Below are positions 1 to 11,800 of a DNA stretch of 64,000 nt, piece after piece. This DNA comes from Bradysia coprophila. Its lineage: Eukaryota; Arthropoda; Insecta; Diptera; Sciaridae. The notes under the pieces were generated by a model, which searched no databases, had not been told where the DNA came from, and worked only from the letters and a program-made list of their open reading frames with translations. A program made the translations under genes and the position numbers. Every line of letters starts with the position of its first letter. Within the stretch, counting starts at the first letter, position 1. The stretch is taken from assembly GCF_014529535.1 (NCBI RefSeq), contig NW_023503608.1, positions 12,574,501 through 12,638,500 on the forward strand, in the 5' to 3' direction.

Positions 1-1950
1 CCCGCAGTATTTCGTACTGTGCAAAATTGTTGGTCAATTAGCATAAAACTAATTCAAATATAAATTTATCAATTCAACCTTCATAGGAACATCACAACTT
101 AAAATTTGCAGCCAGCACAAACACTGTCACGTTCATAAAATGATACAAATGCGTGTCAAGAATTTAGCAGAGAATTGCAACTGCGAACTTTCTTCTTTCA
201 TTTCTTTCATTTAATTGGAAAGCATGATAATCAAAACACCCAATTTTCAGTAACTGGTTACGTTAATCACAAATAAACATAATGATTCTAACCAGCCTTT
301 CTACGAGAAAATAAAAAAATTGGTCACGATAAATCAAGTGAATTGATTTTGCACTGAAGCTAAAGCTAAATTCTCCTGAACCTCTATTATTAATAACGCT
401 AGAGAGTTTATGGTGTTGTAAGAATTTCTTCTTATAACGACAAAACAACTTGCTTTTTTAATGCATAAATTCACTTATGACCGACCGGTTTCGAAGATTA
501 AAAAAAAAATTGTTTTATGTGAAACGGTTAAAAGCGATAAAGATCAATTGAAATATGTGCAGTAAATTTTCAATAAACGAAATGTTTGATTTATTCTACA
601 CTGCTGCCAGAGTGATCATATACAATGTTTCTTTGTTATAATTTTTTTTTAAGATAAAAGAGGTGAATTAAGTGTCCTATGCGGTGTTCCATTTAACAAG
701 CCAGAAAAAAAATGATATAAAAAGATAAAGATTATTTTGATATTTGCAATGTAACCTTTTGTTGTACTTATATTTCACACCTCTAACCTCTGCATCTGCA
801 CACTAACTCTGTACGAAACGGTTGGTGTACAAGAAGTAACTTTTTTATCTTTGTCAACCCCAACAAATAAGAAAGCACACACACAATTCTTTTCTCATTG
901 TTATGAGATTTCTAGACAAGATTTCATATGTTGTTTATGGTCGTTGAAACTGAAACTCTTATCGCCTAGAATCCATAAGATTGAGTCAGCTTGTTGATAT
1001 TAGAAATAAACCACATCACATTCAACAGAAAAGAGCTTGAAAAATATTATAAATAAAAACTTTTCTCGTTAGACTTTTTTGTTGTTGTTGTTGTTGATAG
1101 TATACTACACACAATGGTGGATGTGTAGAGAAAAATACGAGCAATAAATATTAACACCACCAGGTTGTTCATTTGATAACCTTTTTTATCTCTATTTCAA
1201 ACGATAAAATTTCCAAGCAATAATGAAAATGATCACCTTATACACGACATTCTTTATTGTCGATTTGTGTATTCGTCATAAAAAGGTGTAGTACTATATC
1301 ATTCACCGATTCATTGATTCACCAATTATGTCACGTAATTTAAAATTCGCAAAAAAAAAATAACAAAGAAAGAAAGAATTAAACGAACACTATCGCTAAT
1401 ATATGTGCAAACAATTTTACATTATTAATTTTATCAACAAACTATGGCATTGGAATAATATACCGAATTCCGTTTTGACGGTTCGTCTACACATACACAA
1501 CTAACCGCCACAACTAACCGCTGAAGATCATTTTCATTAGATTTTTGTTCAAACATAGCGTGTTATTTACCTTTCGCTACGTTCGCAGTCCATACTCCGA
1601 TTTTTTATTTAATACCACAACAACTCTTCATTTGTTATTAACAAGACCTATTGCATACCTGTGTGTTGCAGAAGAGTTCAACTACATTACAAAAATTTAT
1701 TTCTTTTTTTTATTTATAAAAACGATATGTGAGTATATACGTGTTTGATAGTAGTATTTCGAATACCTGTCGGTAAAAAACATATGTTTCGAATTCTTTT
1801 AGTCCAGGGAATTTGTGGTATGTACGCGATCGTGATGAACGAATTTTTATTGAGACGATCATCATCGAAGTGTAGGTGTAGGGATTGTGGACCATTATGT
1901 TCCCTCTCAGATTGTTAACTCTAAGAATTTCTTCATATTTTCTGCATTAG
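1..1950. other. AT-rich stretch without recognisable genes
   Basis: No ORF here has coding character or a motif I recognise; the longest open frames are short and AT-driven. A short GTT/TTG trinucleotide run lies at about 1078-1096. The stretch could be intergenic or intronic. Confidence 0.5.
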
Positions 1951-1992
1951 GTCCACCCTTTTGGGTGGGTCAGGTCCATTGACAAGGTCAGG
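1951..1992 (+). repeat. Leading motif of a dispersed repeat family (CCACC..GGGTGGGTCA)
   Basis: A short palindromic motif (CCACCC, T-rich spacer, GGGTGGGTCA) is followed by a degenerate CATTGACAAGGTCAGG. The same lead sequence occurs at 41041, 50511 and 61251; the last two open 1.7-1.8 kb repeat copies. Here it directly abuts the RTE fragment, and a further piece of the same family lies at about 3090-3300, so the retroelement fragment may sit inside an old family copy. Confidence 0.55.
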
Positions 1993-1995
1993 TCA

Positions 1996-2940
1996 AGGTA
2001 CTCCAACGCAATTCGACACGTCTATAAAAACGCTACGTCGTGTATAAAACGCCATAAAAGCACGGAAAAATTCAGAATCGGCAGAGGTGTACGACTGTGT
2101 GACACCATATCACCTAAGTTATTCACAACGATTCTGGAGAGTATTTTTAAGAAATTAGACTTGAGTGAAATGGGTATCAACATAAATGGGGAATACCTGA
2201 GTAATCTCTGTTTCGCAGATGACATCTCCCCGATGGCAGCTGATCTAGATCAGGCGCAAATTATGTTACAACAGTTGAATGAGGAGTCAAACAAAGTCGG
2301 TTTCAAGATGAATTTGTCGAAAACGAAAATCATGACAAACATTGACGATGACAGAGACATTAAAATTGGTGATACTGTCATTGAACGAGTCGACAGTTAC
2401 GTGTACCTAGGTCACAAATTGAAGTTGGGTCTGGACAACCAAACTGCAGAAATAAAACGTAGAATTGGTCTTGTTCGTGTTCGGAAAACTCAGGCTAATT
2501 TTCAAAAGTAAAATGAACAATAGTCTGAAACGTAAAGTGTTCGATACGTGTGTCCTTCCTGTGCTCACATATGAAGCGGAAACGTTAACGTTAACAAAAG
2601 CTTCCGAAAAAAAACTAAGAGTGGAACAAAGAGCCATGGAACGGAGTATGCTTGGAATTACGCTCAGACAAATCAATGGATTCAACAACAAACAAAAGTC
2701 GTTGTGGAAAGAATAGCATCTTTAAAGTGGAGCTGGGCGGGACATATTGCAAGAAGGACGGACAAACGTTGGACCAAAAAGATCATGAACTGGAGACCAC
2801 CTAAAAGAGAGATGGTATAATAGTATAAATCGAATTGCAGGCGCAAATTGGCAACAAGTGGCAAGGGATCTTCGGAATGGAAGAGAATTGGGGAGGCCCG
2901 CGTCCGGTAGTGGATAGAAACAGGCTGAAATAGATTTCTG
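1996..2940 (+). mobile_element. 5'-truncated, frameshifted RTE-type LINE reverse transcriptase fragment
   Basis: The frame at about 2002-2507 reads through an RT palm region: an RGVR..DTISPKLFT block near 2083-2130, then GININGEYLS and FADDI (the polymerase Asp-Asp) near 2212-2226, then NLSKTKIM and VDSYVYLGH. Homology continues in another frame at about 2490-2716 (VFDTCVLPVLTYEAETL, RAMERSMLGI), and in further frames to about 2935 (WSWAGHIARR, then NWQQVARDLRNGRE). This order is the RT plus C-terminal region of RTE-clade non-LTR elements. The endonuclease and the N-terminal RT are absent, and at least two frameshifts and a stop break the frame. In the conserved RQGD motif the residues read RLCD. 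It is a dead copy. Confidence 0.85.
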
Positions 2941-3089
2941 TGATTATAGCAAAAATATCATAAAATGATCTTGCTCACAGGAGTCCTTTGTCGTGCATTG
3001 TCAAAAATTGTTCCTTACTTTTATTCCTACATTTTCGAACAAGCGGAGCTTACATTTTATTGTCTGCAAAAGGAAGCTGTAAAGAGTGA

Positions 3090-3300
3090 GTATTTTTTGC
3101 TGACCGCTTGAATAAAAATGAAACTCGGGTAAACATGGCCCTCGCTTCTCTCTCGTTCACACTCCTTCAAACTTTTTTTTTCTTAGAGACAAAAATTATT
3201 TAGGAATATCTTCGAACTTAACCTCAAGAACTAAATTCCTCGTCGACTAATAAAAGTTTTTGGCAATATATCAAGGGAATTTTTAAAGTGATGACTAAAC
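3090..3300 (+). repeat. Fragment of the GGCCCTCGCTT / TTCACACTC repeat family
   Basis: The stretch runs CGCTTGAATAAA, then GGCCCTCGCTTC, then TTCACACTCCTTCAAAC, then a CGAACTTAACCTCAAGAA block and a TCGTCGACTAA block. The same blocks occur in the same order at 50800-51000, 51120-51210 and 61540-61640, and in the tandem units at 51555-52195. It is a diverged, incomplete copy. Confidence 0.5.
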
Positions 3301-4260
3301 CGGACCGCCAACAGTTTTTTGTTTTTGTTTTTAAATTTATCCCAGGATGAACTACAAGTTTAAAAAAGAAAGAAAGAAATTGCATTTCATCCGAACATTT
3401 TCTTGATTTCATTTGATTCGAGACAATGAATACAACGGAAGTCAAACTCATTAAAACGATGCTTTGTTAAATTCTGTGCATAATATTCCAAAAATTCATT
3501 TTTCAAAAATATTAACATCCAACAGAATCGCAATTTTAATGAATGAAAATAATTATTGAAGAATCTTCATATGAAATGCCACGATGAATGAAGAGATGCA
3601 CTACAGATAATAGGATAAGCGAGCATGGTATGTATTTCATAAATGAATTTTGCGCTGAAATAACAAATGATTATTGTAATGTAACAAGGAAAAGGAATTC
3701 TAATTTCAAAATTAATTTAATAACAAAAAAAAAACACAGCAAGAAACTAAATGAAACATTGCAAAAGGAAATTTAATTAAAGTATGTTGAGCTCAACAGC
3801 TTTTACATTTTAATTTGCTTTCTGGTATAACCTTTAAATGCATATTTATGCAACTATTTCTAGTGATTATTAAGCATAATTCACACCGTAAGCGACATTA
3901 TGAATTTTGAACTTTTGTTGGACATAATATATGTGGCAGAATAGAACAGGGAAAACATTATATCACCTCGTAAATTGTCTGATTATGTTAGGCACGACTC
4001 ACGTCGAAGGTGGGAATGATAACAAAAAATACTTGACAGATACAAAATAGATCTACAGGGAACTATTTGTAACTAGGAAAAAGAAGTTGTCATTTATTTT
4101 CAAAATCAATTCAATAATTTACCAATTATTAACTATTTGTAAGAAAAACAAACTTAATCTTTAACCTGGCAAGCATATGATGATAATATATCGGGTCTAT
4201 TACTACCGTCGATCAAAGTAAGTTTAATCTGTTGATTTCAAATCTTGTACTTCAATTTTT
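3301..4260. other. AT-rich stretch, nothing recognised
   Basis: Only short, low-complexity open frames are present, for example 3588-3776, which is Lys/Asn-rich. No motif, repeat or splice-bounded exon was recognised. Confidence 0.4.
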
Positions 4261-4261
4261 A

Positions 4262-5490
4262 GACCCGTACGAAGTACTGGGGTCTTATAGGTTTACGCAT
4301 ACGTTTGTAACACGTCGAATTGGACTCCCTGAGTAAGGGGAAACCTATTGTGGTTGTCCAGAGATGCCAAATCAGCAAGAAAAAAAATGTCCGTCTGTCC
4401 GTCCGTCCGTCTGTCTGCACGATAACTTGAGTAAAACGCATCCGATTTTGAAAATTCTTTTTTTCCCCGTTTGGTAATGTCAAAAGACAGGCTAAGTTCG
4501 AAGATGAGTGATTTTGGATCGACCCCTCCTGAGCTGGGGCCCAATAAGTGCTTTACGGTTTTTCGAAGATATCTCCGGACATTTAAACGCTATACTCGTA
4601 AATGATACATCGAATGAAAGATATTTACAATACCGATCGACAAAAAAAAAGTTTATGGAAATCGGATGACCGACTTGTGAGTTAGACCCCTTGGTGTGAA
4701 ACACAGGGCGGCAAGCAGTTTTTGCTTGTAGGTCGGCCAAATTTGAACATATTTCGTTCGTTTTAGCTTTATTAGATAGGTATTGAACGTACCAATCAGG
4801 AAAAAAAAAGTTTATGAAATTATGTTCTCCCAGCGTGAGCTAGGTCTCTTGGAGTGAGCTCTTATCTGGCTACTCGGCCGTACAGTGAACGTGGAGTATT
4901 TTGTCAATATCTCGAGTAAATTTTGACCGAATTTCATGATTTTTTTTTGTTTGAAAGGTATTAACGAAAGTAAAGCGTCGGTACTATTTCCGGTCTCCTA
5001 ACAAAATGGCTGCCGGCGGCCATATTGGATTTTAGTAAAATAGAAATATCTTGGGAAAAATGATACTTAGAGAGTTTCTGTTAACATGGAAATAATGTGT
5101 TAAGTGTGTGGGGTTTCAGGGATTCCATATATGGACATCTATATATACCTATATACAGCTATATTGAGCTATATATAGGCATATAGAGCTATATAATAGC
5201 ATATTCCTCTGTGAAATGTTTATTTACAGTGAAATATAGGTAAATATAGCGGTATATAGCTGTTTAAATAGGAATTTATGAAATTTGACTTCGTACGGGG
5301 CTGTCTATATTGCCTCCGGCAATTTAATTGTATATGATAACAAGGCAAAGAGTGGATAATGTAAGTGATTTAAAAGGAAGAATAGTTTTTCAGCAGAGAA
5401 GAAAATGAAGTAAGAGAAATGAAGAGTTTCACATTAAAGGCTTTTGATACGAATAGGTGTTTCGTACGGGTCGGCGTTAGCTATGTTTTT
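4262..5490 (+). mobile_element. DINE-1/HINE-like (mini-me type) repeat, copy 1
   Basis: The element starts GACCCGTACGAAGTAC and carries a (GTCY)n microsatellite at 4389-4418, followed by CGATAACTTGAGTAAA and a CCGATTTTGAAAATT core. A second core lies near 4900-4960 and a TA-rich zone at 5125-5270. The inverted motif TTCGTACGGGG at about 5290-5301 is followed by the hairpin ATTGCCTCCGGCAAT (5309-5323), and a final TTCGTACGGGTC occurs at 5461-5472. Subterminal inverted repeats, GTCY microsatellite and 3' hairpin are the layout described for Helentron-associated (DINE-1) elements. A nearly identical inverted copy lies at 43690-44939. No protein is encoded; open frames on either strand are accidental. 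Confidence 0.7.
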
Positions 5491-5779
5491 AACATGCATT
5501 TTACAATATAAACGAGCATATTACCCAGATCTTGTCATTATTTTTGTCGTCGTTGTTGATAAGAGATGTCTACACCCGATATTGAATACACGGAAAATCC
5601 CAATATACGTGTGAGATCTATAAGTGGACTTAGCACCCCCATTTTTTGGCATATAGCTGTGGAATGCATATTGCGAAGACTGTAGTTAAAATAGCTGTGT
5701 AACTTATATTATAGCTGTGAGCCACATTTCAAATCCATCACGAGAAATACGAATTTTTTCCTAAACTTTCATGAATTTT

Positions 5780-5845
5780 GCGGTCACCCATCCAAGTACT
5801 AACCGCGCCGATTGATGCTATAACCCGAGAATCCGACCGTCACCT
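5780..5845 (-). pseudogene. 5S rRNA-derived relic (possible 5S-headed SINE)
   Basis: The minus strand contains GCGCGGTTAGTACTTGGATG followed by GGTGACCGC. This is the intermediate element plus C box of the 5S rRNA internal promoter. It is preceded by a box-A-like AGCATCAATCGG and by a weaker match to the middle of 5S (TCGGATTCTCGGG). The 5' third of 5S is not recognisable and the 3' end departs after ACCGC. It could be a 5S pseudogene or the head of a SINE3-type element whose body would lie at about 5640-5780. Confidence 0.6.
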
Positions 5846-5849
5846 ATGC

Positions 5850-8400
5850 TGCTGTTGTGCTTTAACACGTTCTTATTTGGAAGCGTTGCTACAACAATAT
5901 AAATTCTGCAGCTATATTATGCGGCACACAGCCTCATTCAAGTGTGTAGTTTTTATATTTAGAATTTTTAGTTTGGTGAGTTGTCACTTGGAGAATGGTT
6001 TTAGGTTCTGAAAGAAAGTGAATTGAAACTGCGTGAAGAATCACCAATTCAATTATTTTCTGTGAAATGACGATTTTGATTTTTAGGAGCAATACTTGGC
6101 TAATTACTTAATTCGTTTCAAATGTAGTGAAATTTCTGATATTTTCATTCGTCTAAGGATTGTGACTATTAAAGAGGCGTTACCACTAACCTGATGATGA
6201 AACCTCATTATAATCAGTTAAGCTATTTTTGAACAGTTTTTGGTACGATTTTTCTTTATCCATTAACATTAATGTCAATTGAGCATCAGCACGGATGACT
6301 CGAATGTATGTAAAATGAGTGGTGAATCCCAGCTGTCTCAACTAAGTGCCTAAAAGTAGAACGGATTTCGACACACAAACTACGATAGTTCAATTTTTAT
6401 GTACTTCTCAAAGAGAGGTATTTGCGTCCGAAAAAGTAACTCTCTCCAGCCGAAGTAGTATTTTTCGTTTCTCGGCTTCGCCTCGTTAAAGTAAACATTC
6501 GCCCCTTATTATTGACATTTTTTAACTTTCGGTTCCCACTACAAGCATGAAAAACTTGATACGTCACGCTATAGTGAACGGTCCTTGTGACGTAAATAAC
6601 TAATTTTTTTAATAAAGTTTTACTTTTGTCGCCGAGTTAAGAAAACTACTATTTAGTTGATTAACTGTTTTTAGTTTACCCCGGATTGCATTTAATTTTA
6701 TCTGAATAAAATAACTCGTTGTCACATTCTAAATGGAAACACTTTTAGTAACTTTTGACTTTTTCTTTATTCCAACCAACTGTAGTGGTATAAAATCCAG
6801 ATTGTGTGAACTTGCGCGATGATACAATTAATTGTCAGATTCATGTATAGTCTTTAAAGGAAAATCCATATTACATTTGAAATAATGGAAAAGATGAATT
6901 TTATATTTACAATTGGATTAACTTTAAATACAAGTAAATTTCAATAAATCTCTAACAGAAAGATAGTATGAAAGTTTAATTGTTTAAAATCCATTAATAT
7001 CTCAACAGTCCAATAACTGTACCAAGTTTTTCAGAAATTTTAGAGCTGCAATATTATTGCTTTTAAATTTATATCGTTAAGCGCTAAGCTCTTGCCAGAC
7101 AATCATTTATTTATTAAAATTTATTTTGAGTAATTTTCACACTTATACAAGAGCACAAGTCAGATTAATATTTCGTATGTTTCCCATTGTCTGTGTAGTG
7201 GAGAGGAAATATATAAAGCTTGTACTTGAAAGGTAATAGAAGATCAGATTTTGTGTGATACTTGGAATGGTATAATGTTTAGTGACGACAAAAGTAAGCG
7301 TTAAATTCTGACTATTGCGGTCTTTTGTAGTATGGTATGAAGTAAAAGATTTTGTTTCGATCTGTCGAAGAAATACATATAAAGAAGCATCATATTGTTG
7401 TCGATAATAATATTGGGTCCGTGAAAGGTTATGTGGCTATGTACATTGAAGGGACAATTATGGTCGCAATTATGGCCCTAACCAGTTTTGCGAGGTTGGT
7501 ATGCAATTAATATATGCAGGTAATTGAAACCTTAACTGAATTGCTAATCTACATCGTCAGTTATCAGCAAAAATAAATTGTGAGACTGATTAGAGGGTCC
7601 ATATGTAGCAAAATATAGCTTAACAAAAATGAAGTAGAAGCTTTCAATTGCCGAAATTAGTCAGATCGAATGAAGTAGTAAATTCAACGAAAAGTAATTT
7701 ACTGATAGAATGGGAATAAAATACTACACCAAAAACTCGAAAGATTTTACATTAGACGAGGTTAGTATCACAAACACGCAATTTCATTTTACAATGCCCT
7801 TCTCAGCTCACACATACACCTCGAATTTTATACATCGTTTTTTGAAGCTAGTCATTTGAAAGACTATTATAAATTTCGCTATAATGTTCCAGATAGCTAA
7901 AAAGCCAAAAAGTATGCAGAAAAGATGCATTCAAACTTTGCACGGTTGCTCACAAATTAAGTCAACCGTCAACGTTTTGATACACTTTTCGTATTACAAT
8001 CGATTCAATGATAAAGATTTCAAATATTTTTGGCTTTAATCACAGCATTGTTGCTAATGGAATGTTTAAAAACTTCTATGTGTTGGGTCATTGTAGGCAT
8101 TTTAACAGTTGAACTAAGAAATTAACTTTCGGCATTTTTGGTTTCAAAGAAATGATCACGGTAAATTTAAAATTTAAATTAAAAAGTGACACACTTTTGA
8201 GTTTTCTGAAATAAGTGAGGAAAGTGAGTTAGATGCATCCCTGAGTGAAGTGAATGTTTAATAAACTATACTAAATCGAAAATCTGTATTAATCAGAGTT
8301 TACTTTTTTTAGTTGACATCAATATAATATGCTTGTTGTTCTGATAAATCTAAAAAAAAACTGATAAAATATGCTTGTTGTTTGTGACGGTCCTAGCAGA
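5850..8400. other. AT-rich stretch without recognisable genes
   Basis: No coding signal was seen. A paired short motif of the AATGAAGTARAAGATT type occurs at 7335-7354 and 7626-7690; see findings. Confidence 0.4.
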
Positions 8401-8472
8401 CTCTAGGAGCATTTCGAACGAGATGGTCGGAACCGGTAATAATTGCCTCTTTATTGATTTTTCATTTTCCAG

Positions 8473-8591
8473 TCACTTTTTGACATTTCAGTTCAATATC
8501 CTGAAACACCATGGTGTGGACCAGGAACGAGCGCCAATTCATATAACGACTTAGAATATTTAAAGCGGATGAATGCTGCAGGACCCATGAC
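8473..8591 (+). pseudogene. Broken secreted phospholipase A2 exon (group III-like)
   Basis: After a plausible acceptor (TTTTCCAG, 8465-8472) the first frame shows a WCGPG calcium-loop motif (codons from 8512) followed by a YNDL stretch. The catalytic CCRTHD motif, with the His-Asp pair, lies at 8574-8591 in a different frame, so a one-base frameshift near 8550-8565 separates the two halves. The spacing between the calcium loop and the catalytic motif otherwise suits insect group III PLA2. After the His-Asp pair the next bases could be a weak donor (GTAGAT), but no downstream Cys-rich PLA2 exon was recognised. Such enzymes hydrolyse the sn-2 ester of phospholipids; this copy appears dead, unless the shift is a sequencing error and the other exons lie elsewhere. 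Confidence 0.6.
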
Positions 8592-8646
8592 GTAGATTAT
8601 GTTATTTTAAATGCGTTCAGATTGGAAAGAAGTAGTTAAGTTCTAG

Positions 8647-8829
8647 TTCTACAGTCCTGATAAGTGGTTCAAACAAATTGTAGCGCAGCAAGAGCAAATA
8701 TGTTGCATCGACGAGCCACAAATCTTAGTGCCGATCTATTATTCGCGGCCGGAAAACTTTCTGTCTGACTATGTTGCCACCGATCAACTACCCGCCACCG
8801 AGCAACGGTATGTGGTTCTAACACGATAA
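8647..8829 (+). other. Unrecognised open frame, possibly an exon remnant
   Basis: About 60 codons are open between two stops, with a balanced residue composition (DKWFKQIV, IYYSRPENF, ATDQLPATEQ) unlike the Lys/Asn/Phe-rich noise frames around it. No start codon or family is recognised. It lies just downstream of the PLA2 relic in a locally less AT-rich patch and may belong to the same decayed gene or to a separate insertion. Confidence 0.3.
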
Positions 8830-11800
8830 GCCTCAATCTCCACCGGCGACCCTACGTCTAACTAATGTTTATAAACAGTTAGTCATATATCTTATCGGCA
8901 GCAACGACAAAATGAAGAAGTGAATTTATAATTATTTTATGATTGAGGGTCCTTCGCATAATGTGGTCTTGTATAACAAAATTCTCAAAACATTATTAAA
9001 AATGTACATGTTGTTGTATTATTCATACAGCTATAATGAGCTATATACCAATGTACTTAAAGCTTTTGAAATCCTTTATTCTTTAAATACTTAAATACAA
9101 CAACTAACAAAAATGTTAAACTCTAAACCCAGCGTATAGTACGAACGAATCCCACAGCACATTGATTCGAATAATATCCCTTTCAATTGAAAAAAGTATC
9201 GTTTGATTTTTCATTCGATATGGATATGTAAAATGCTTTTTGACGATTTTATTTCATTTGTACAATATTTGAAAAGTTCATGAACCAAAAAGCTGAAGGG
9301 AAACGCAAACTTTGTCAATAGAAAACGTTATAGCTTATACAGGCTATATAGAAATTTAGCGTTGACTATATACTGAAGCATACGTACATACACACATTAT
9401 ACACCATTTTCATCGCTTTCTACATATTGAAGAGCACAAAATGTATATAAATGGGTTTATTTCCGCTGATCTGTGAAAAACTTGCGAATACATTTCCTGT
9501 CCAACTTCCCACTTTAAGTGAAATAAGTGAAATATTTATTTGATTCTATTCAGAGGAGTATATCATCATGTCACCATGTTGTATTGAAATGTTTTGTTTG
9601 AGGGATAAATAATATTTGGTTGGTAGTACCTATATACCTACTAAATACATGGTCATGCTGAATCAAATTAATTTGTTCTACTACAAAATAACTTGCATTG
9701 ATGTGTAAAGCGTTGTTGGCTATGATTAGGTATGCTGTGTGTGCTAGTTTAGCAATAACACACGGTAAGCTGAGTCCATTGAATAGAATGTTGGATGTAA
9801 TTTCTCCAATTAATTATAAATTTCAGAAAGTCAAGTTGATTATCGTGAAATTTGTGCGAAGAGGCTTAACTGTTCTAATATGTTATACACTTGTATAGCA
9901 TATGACAAAAAATGCAACGAATAATCGGTTATCGGTTCGGGTATCAATTTATTAGCGAATACTAACAGCTCGGATGGAATTAAAAACCAACGTTATCGTC
10001 ACATGAACCACATAAATTATTCTGAAAATTGCACTTTACATTCATTATTTATCGTTGCAGAATTATATAAACTGAATCTATATTCGAAAACGTGGGGACA
10101 TTCTGTTCATCCTCTTCTTTTCACCGTATGGCTATTGTGCGCAATTAATTTTCTCCTCAAGTGGAGAAATGAAAGGGGAAATGGCAAACGAGAAATCCGT
10201 CTCTATTCTCCCACAAAAGAAGAAAACACTTTCAATATTTAGTACTCAGCCCGACATTGTTGGATAAGCATGTATGTTGGTAGAGGCACTTATCGTCATT
10301 TTAATACCTTCAAATATTAAATCAACCGATCGATTCAATGCTTCGAAATTCCTGTTCATACTTTCAAAGTTTATTACGTTATCGACATTTAACCATTCGC
10401 TTTGCATTTTGTAAACTATCTTTATAATGATTTCTAATATGAAAAGTTACAACTTTGATATTTAATACACCCTCATGCAAACCACACACACCGCACATTA
10501 AGTGAATTTTCCGTAATCGTAACGCATTGCAACACTGAGACCGGGATTCCAATATATAAGTTGGGTTCTAAGTTCAATTTTGCCTGAAATTGTATTAAAA
10601 GTTTTTCGAACATTTCCTTAATCATGTTACATTTCATGGCATTTTAGCATGGAAACTACTACTGTCGGGAATTTGGTGAACTTATTTTGTGTTTTAATGT
10701 TATCACGTTAGGGTATTTTACTTGATTAAAAGATGTTTATGCGGGTCTATCCATCCCAACGTCCACATAATCTGGATAATTATTTAAGAAAATTATTATT
10801 TGTTTCACTTAAAAAAGTTTTTTATGAAAGAGCTTAACTCTAGTATAGTAAATATTAATTGCACACTTTGCCAATGTCAATGAATAATTTTGAATCAACG
10901 TTTTGATCATGACGGTGGCAGATACATAGGTACTAAATTTCTGAGCAATTCGGTTACTTGTTGACAGGTTTATTGTTTCTAAGTTATAATACCCTGTTTC
11001 AAACGACCAACGGTAAATATTAAGTATGTTTTAATTGGAAGGAACTCTTTTCATATAACGATTTCTGTAATTGAACTACGAGCTTTCCTCGACAATATAT
11101 GAATGTATTAGAAATAATTTACTCAAACGAAATCTTTAAAAAAATCTGTCAATATCTAAAAAGGTAGATTCTCTAAACTGATTTTTTCAGACTTGTATTT
11201 TCCTTAGGATCACCTGATGCTTAACGTTTCGAAAACACTAGTCTTCGGCAACCAAAACAGCTTTGTTCAAACCAATGAAGTAAAAGATTCTACAAGAATC
11301 TCCAAATTTGTATGAAATTTTTTAATGGCTTGTTCGACGTTCGAGTCCCAGCAATTATGAAAGGTAAGTAGCGGGTAAATGAACACTTTGAATGTAAAAG
11401 TTTCATACGATCACAAACGCGGCATATGAGATATCAATGGAAAGCTTGGATAACGTACGTAAGTAACCGATCGATTTAGACCAATTCCAAAACAAAACAG
11501 ACAGTCACGGCTAGTTCAAAGTTCCCGAAATTTCCCGAGAACGTTAATAACGTTGAAAAAACTCGAAATTTTGTTTTTAAATCTAAAATTGAACTCTTGT
11601 AACAAGAGTCTTGTTTACAGCAGAGGAGCCGACTTTTTATCAGCTCGTATGGGGCAAAATTTTGGTAAACAAAAGAAATACGTAAAACCGTATAGGGCAA
11701 TGTATAGGGCGACCGGAAGTCGTATGGGGCATCTGCCCCATACGCCGTATAGAACTCAGCGCCCCCGGTTTACAGAGGCTATACTTTACAATGTCTACTA

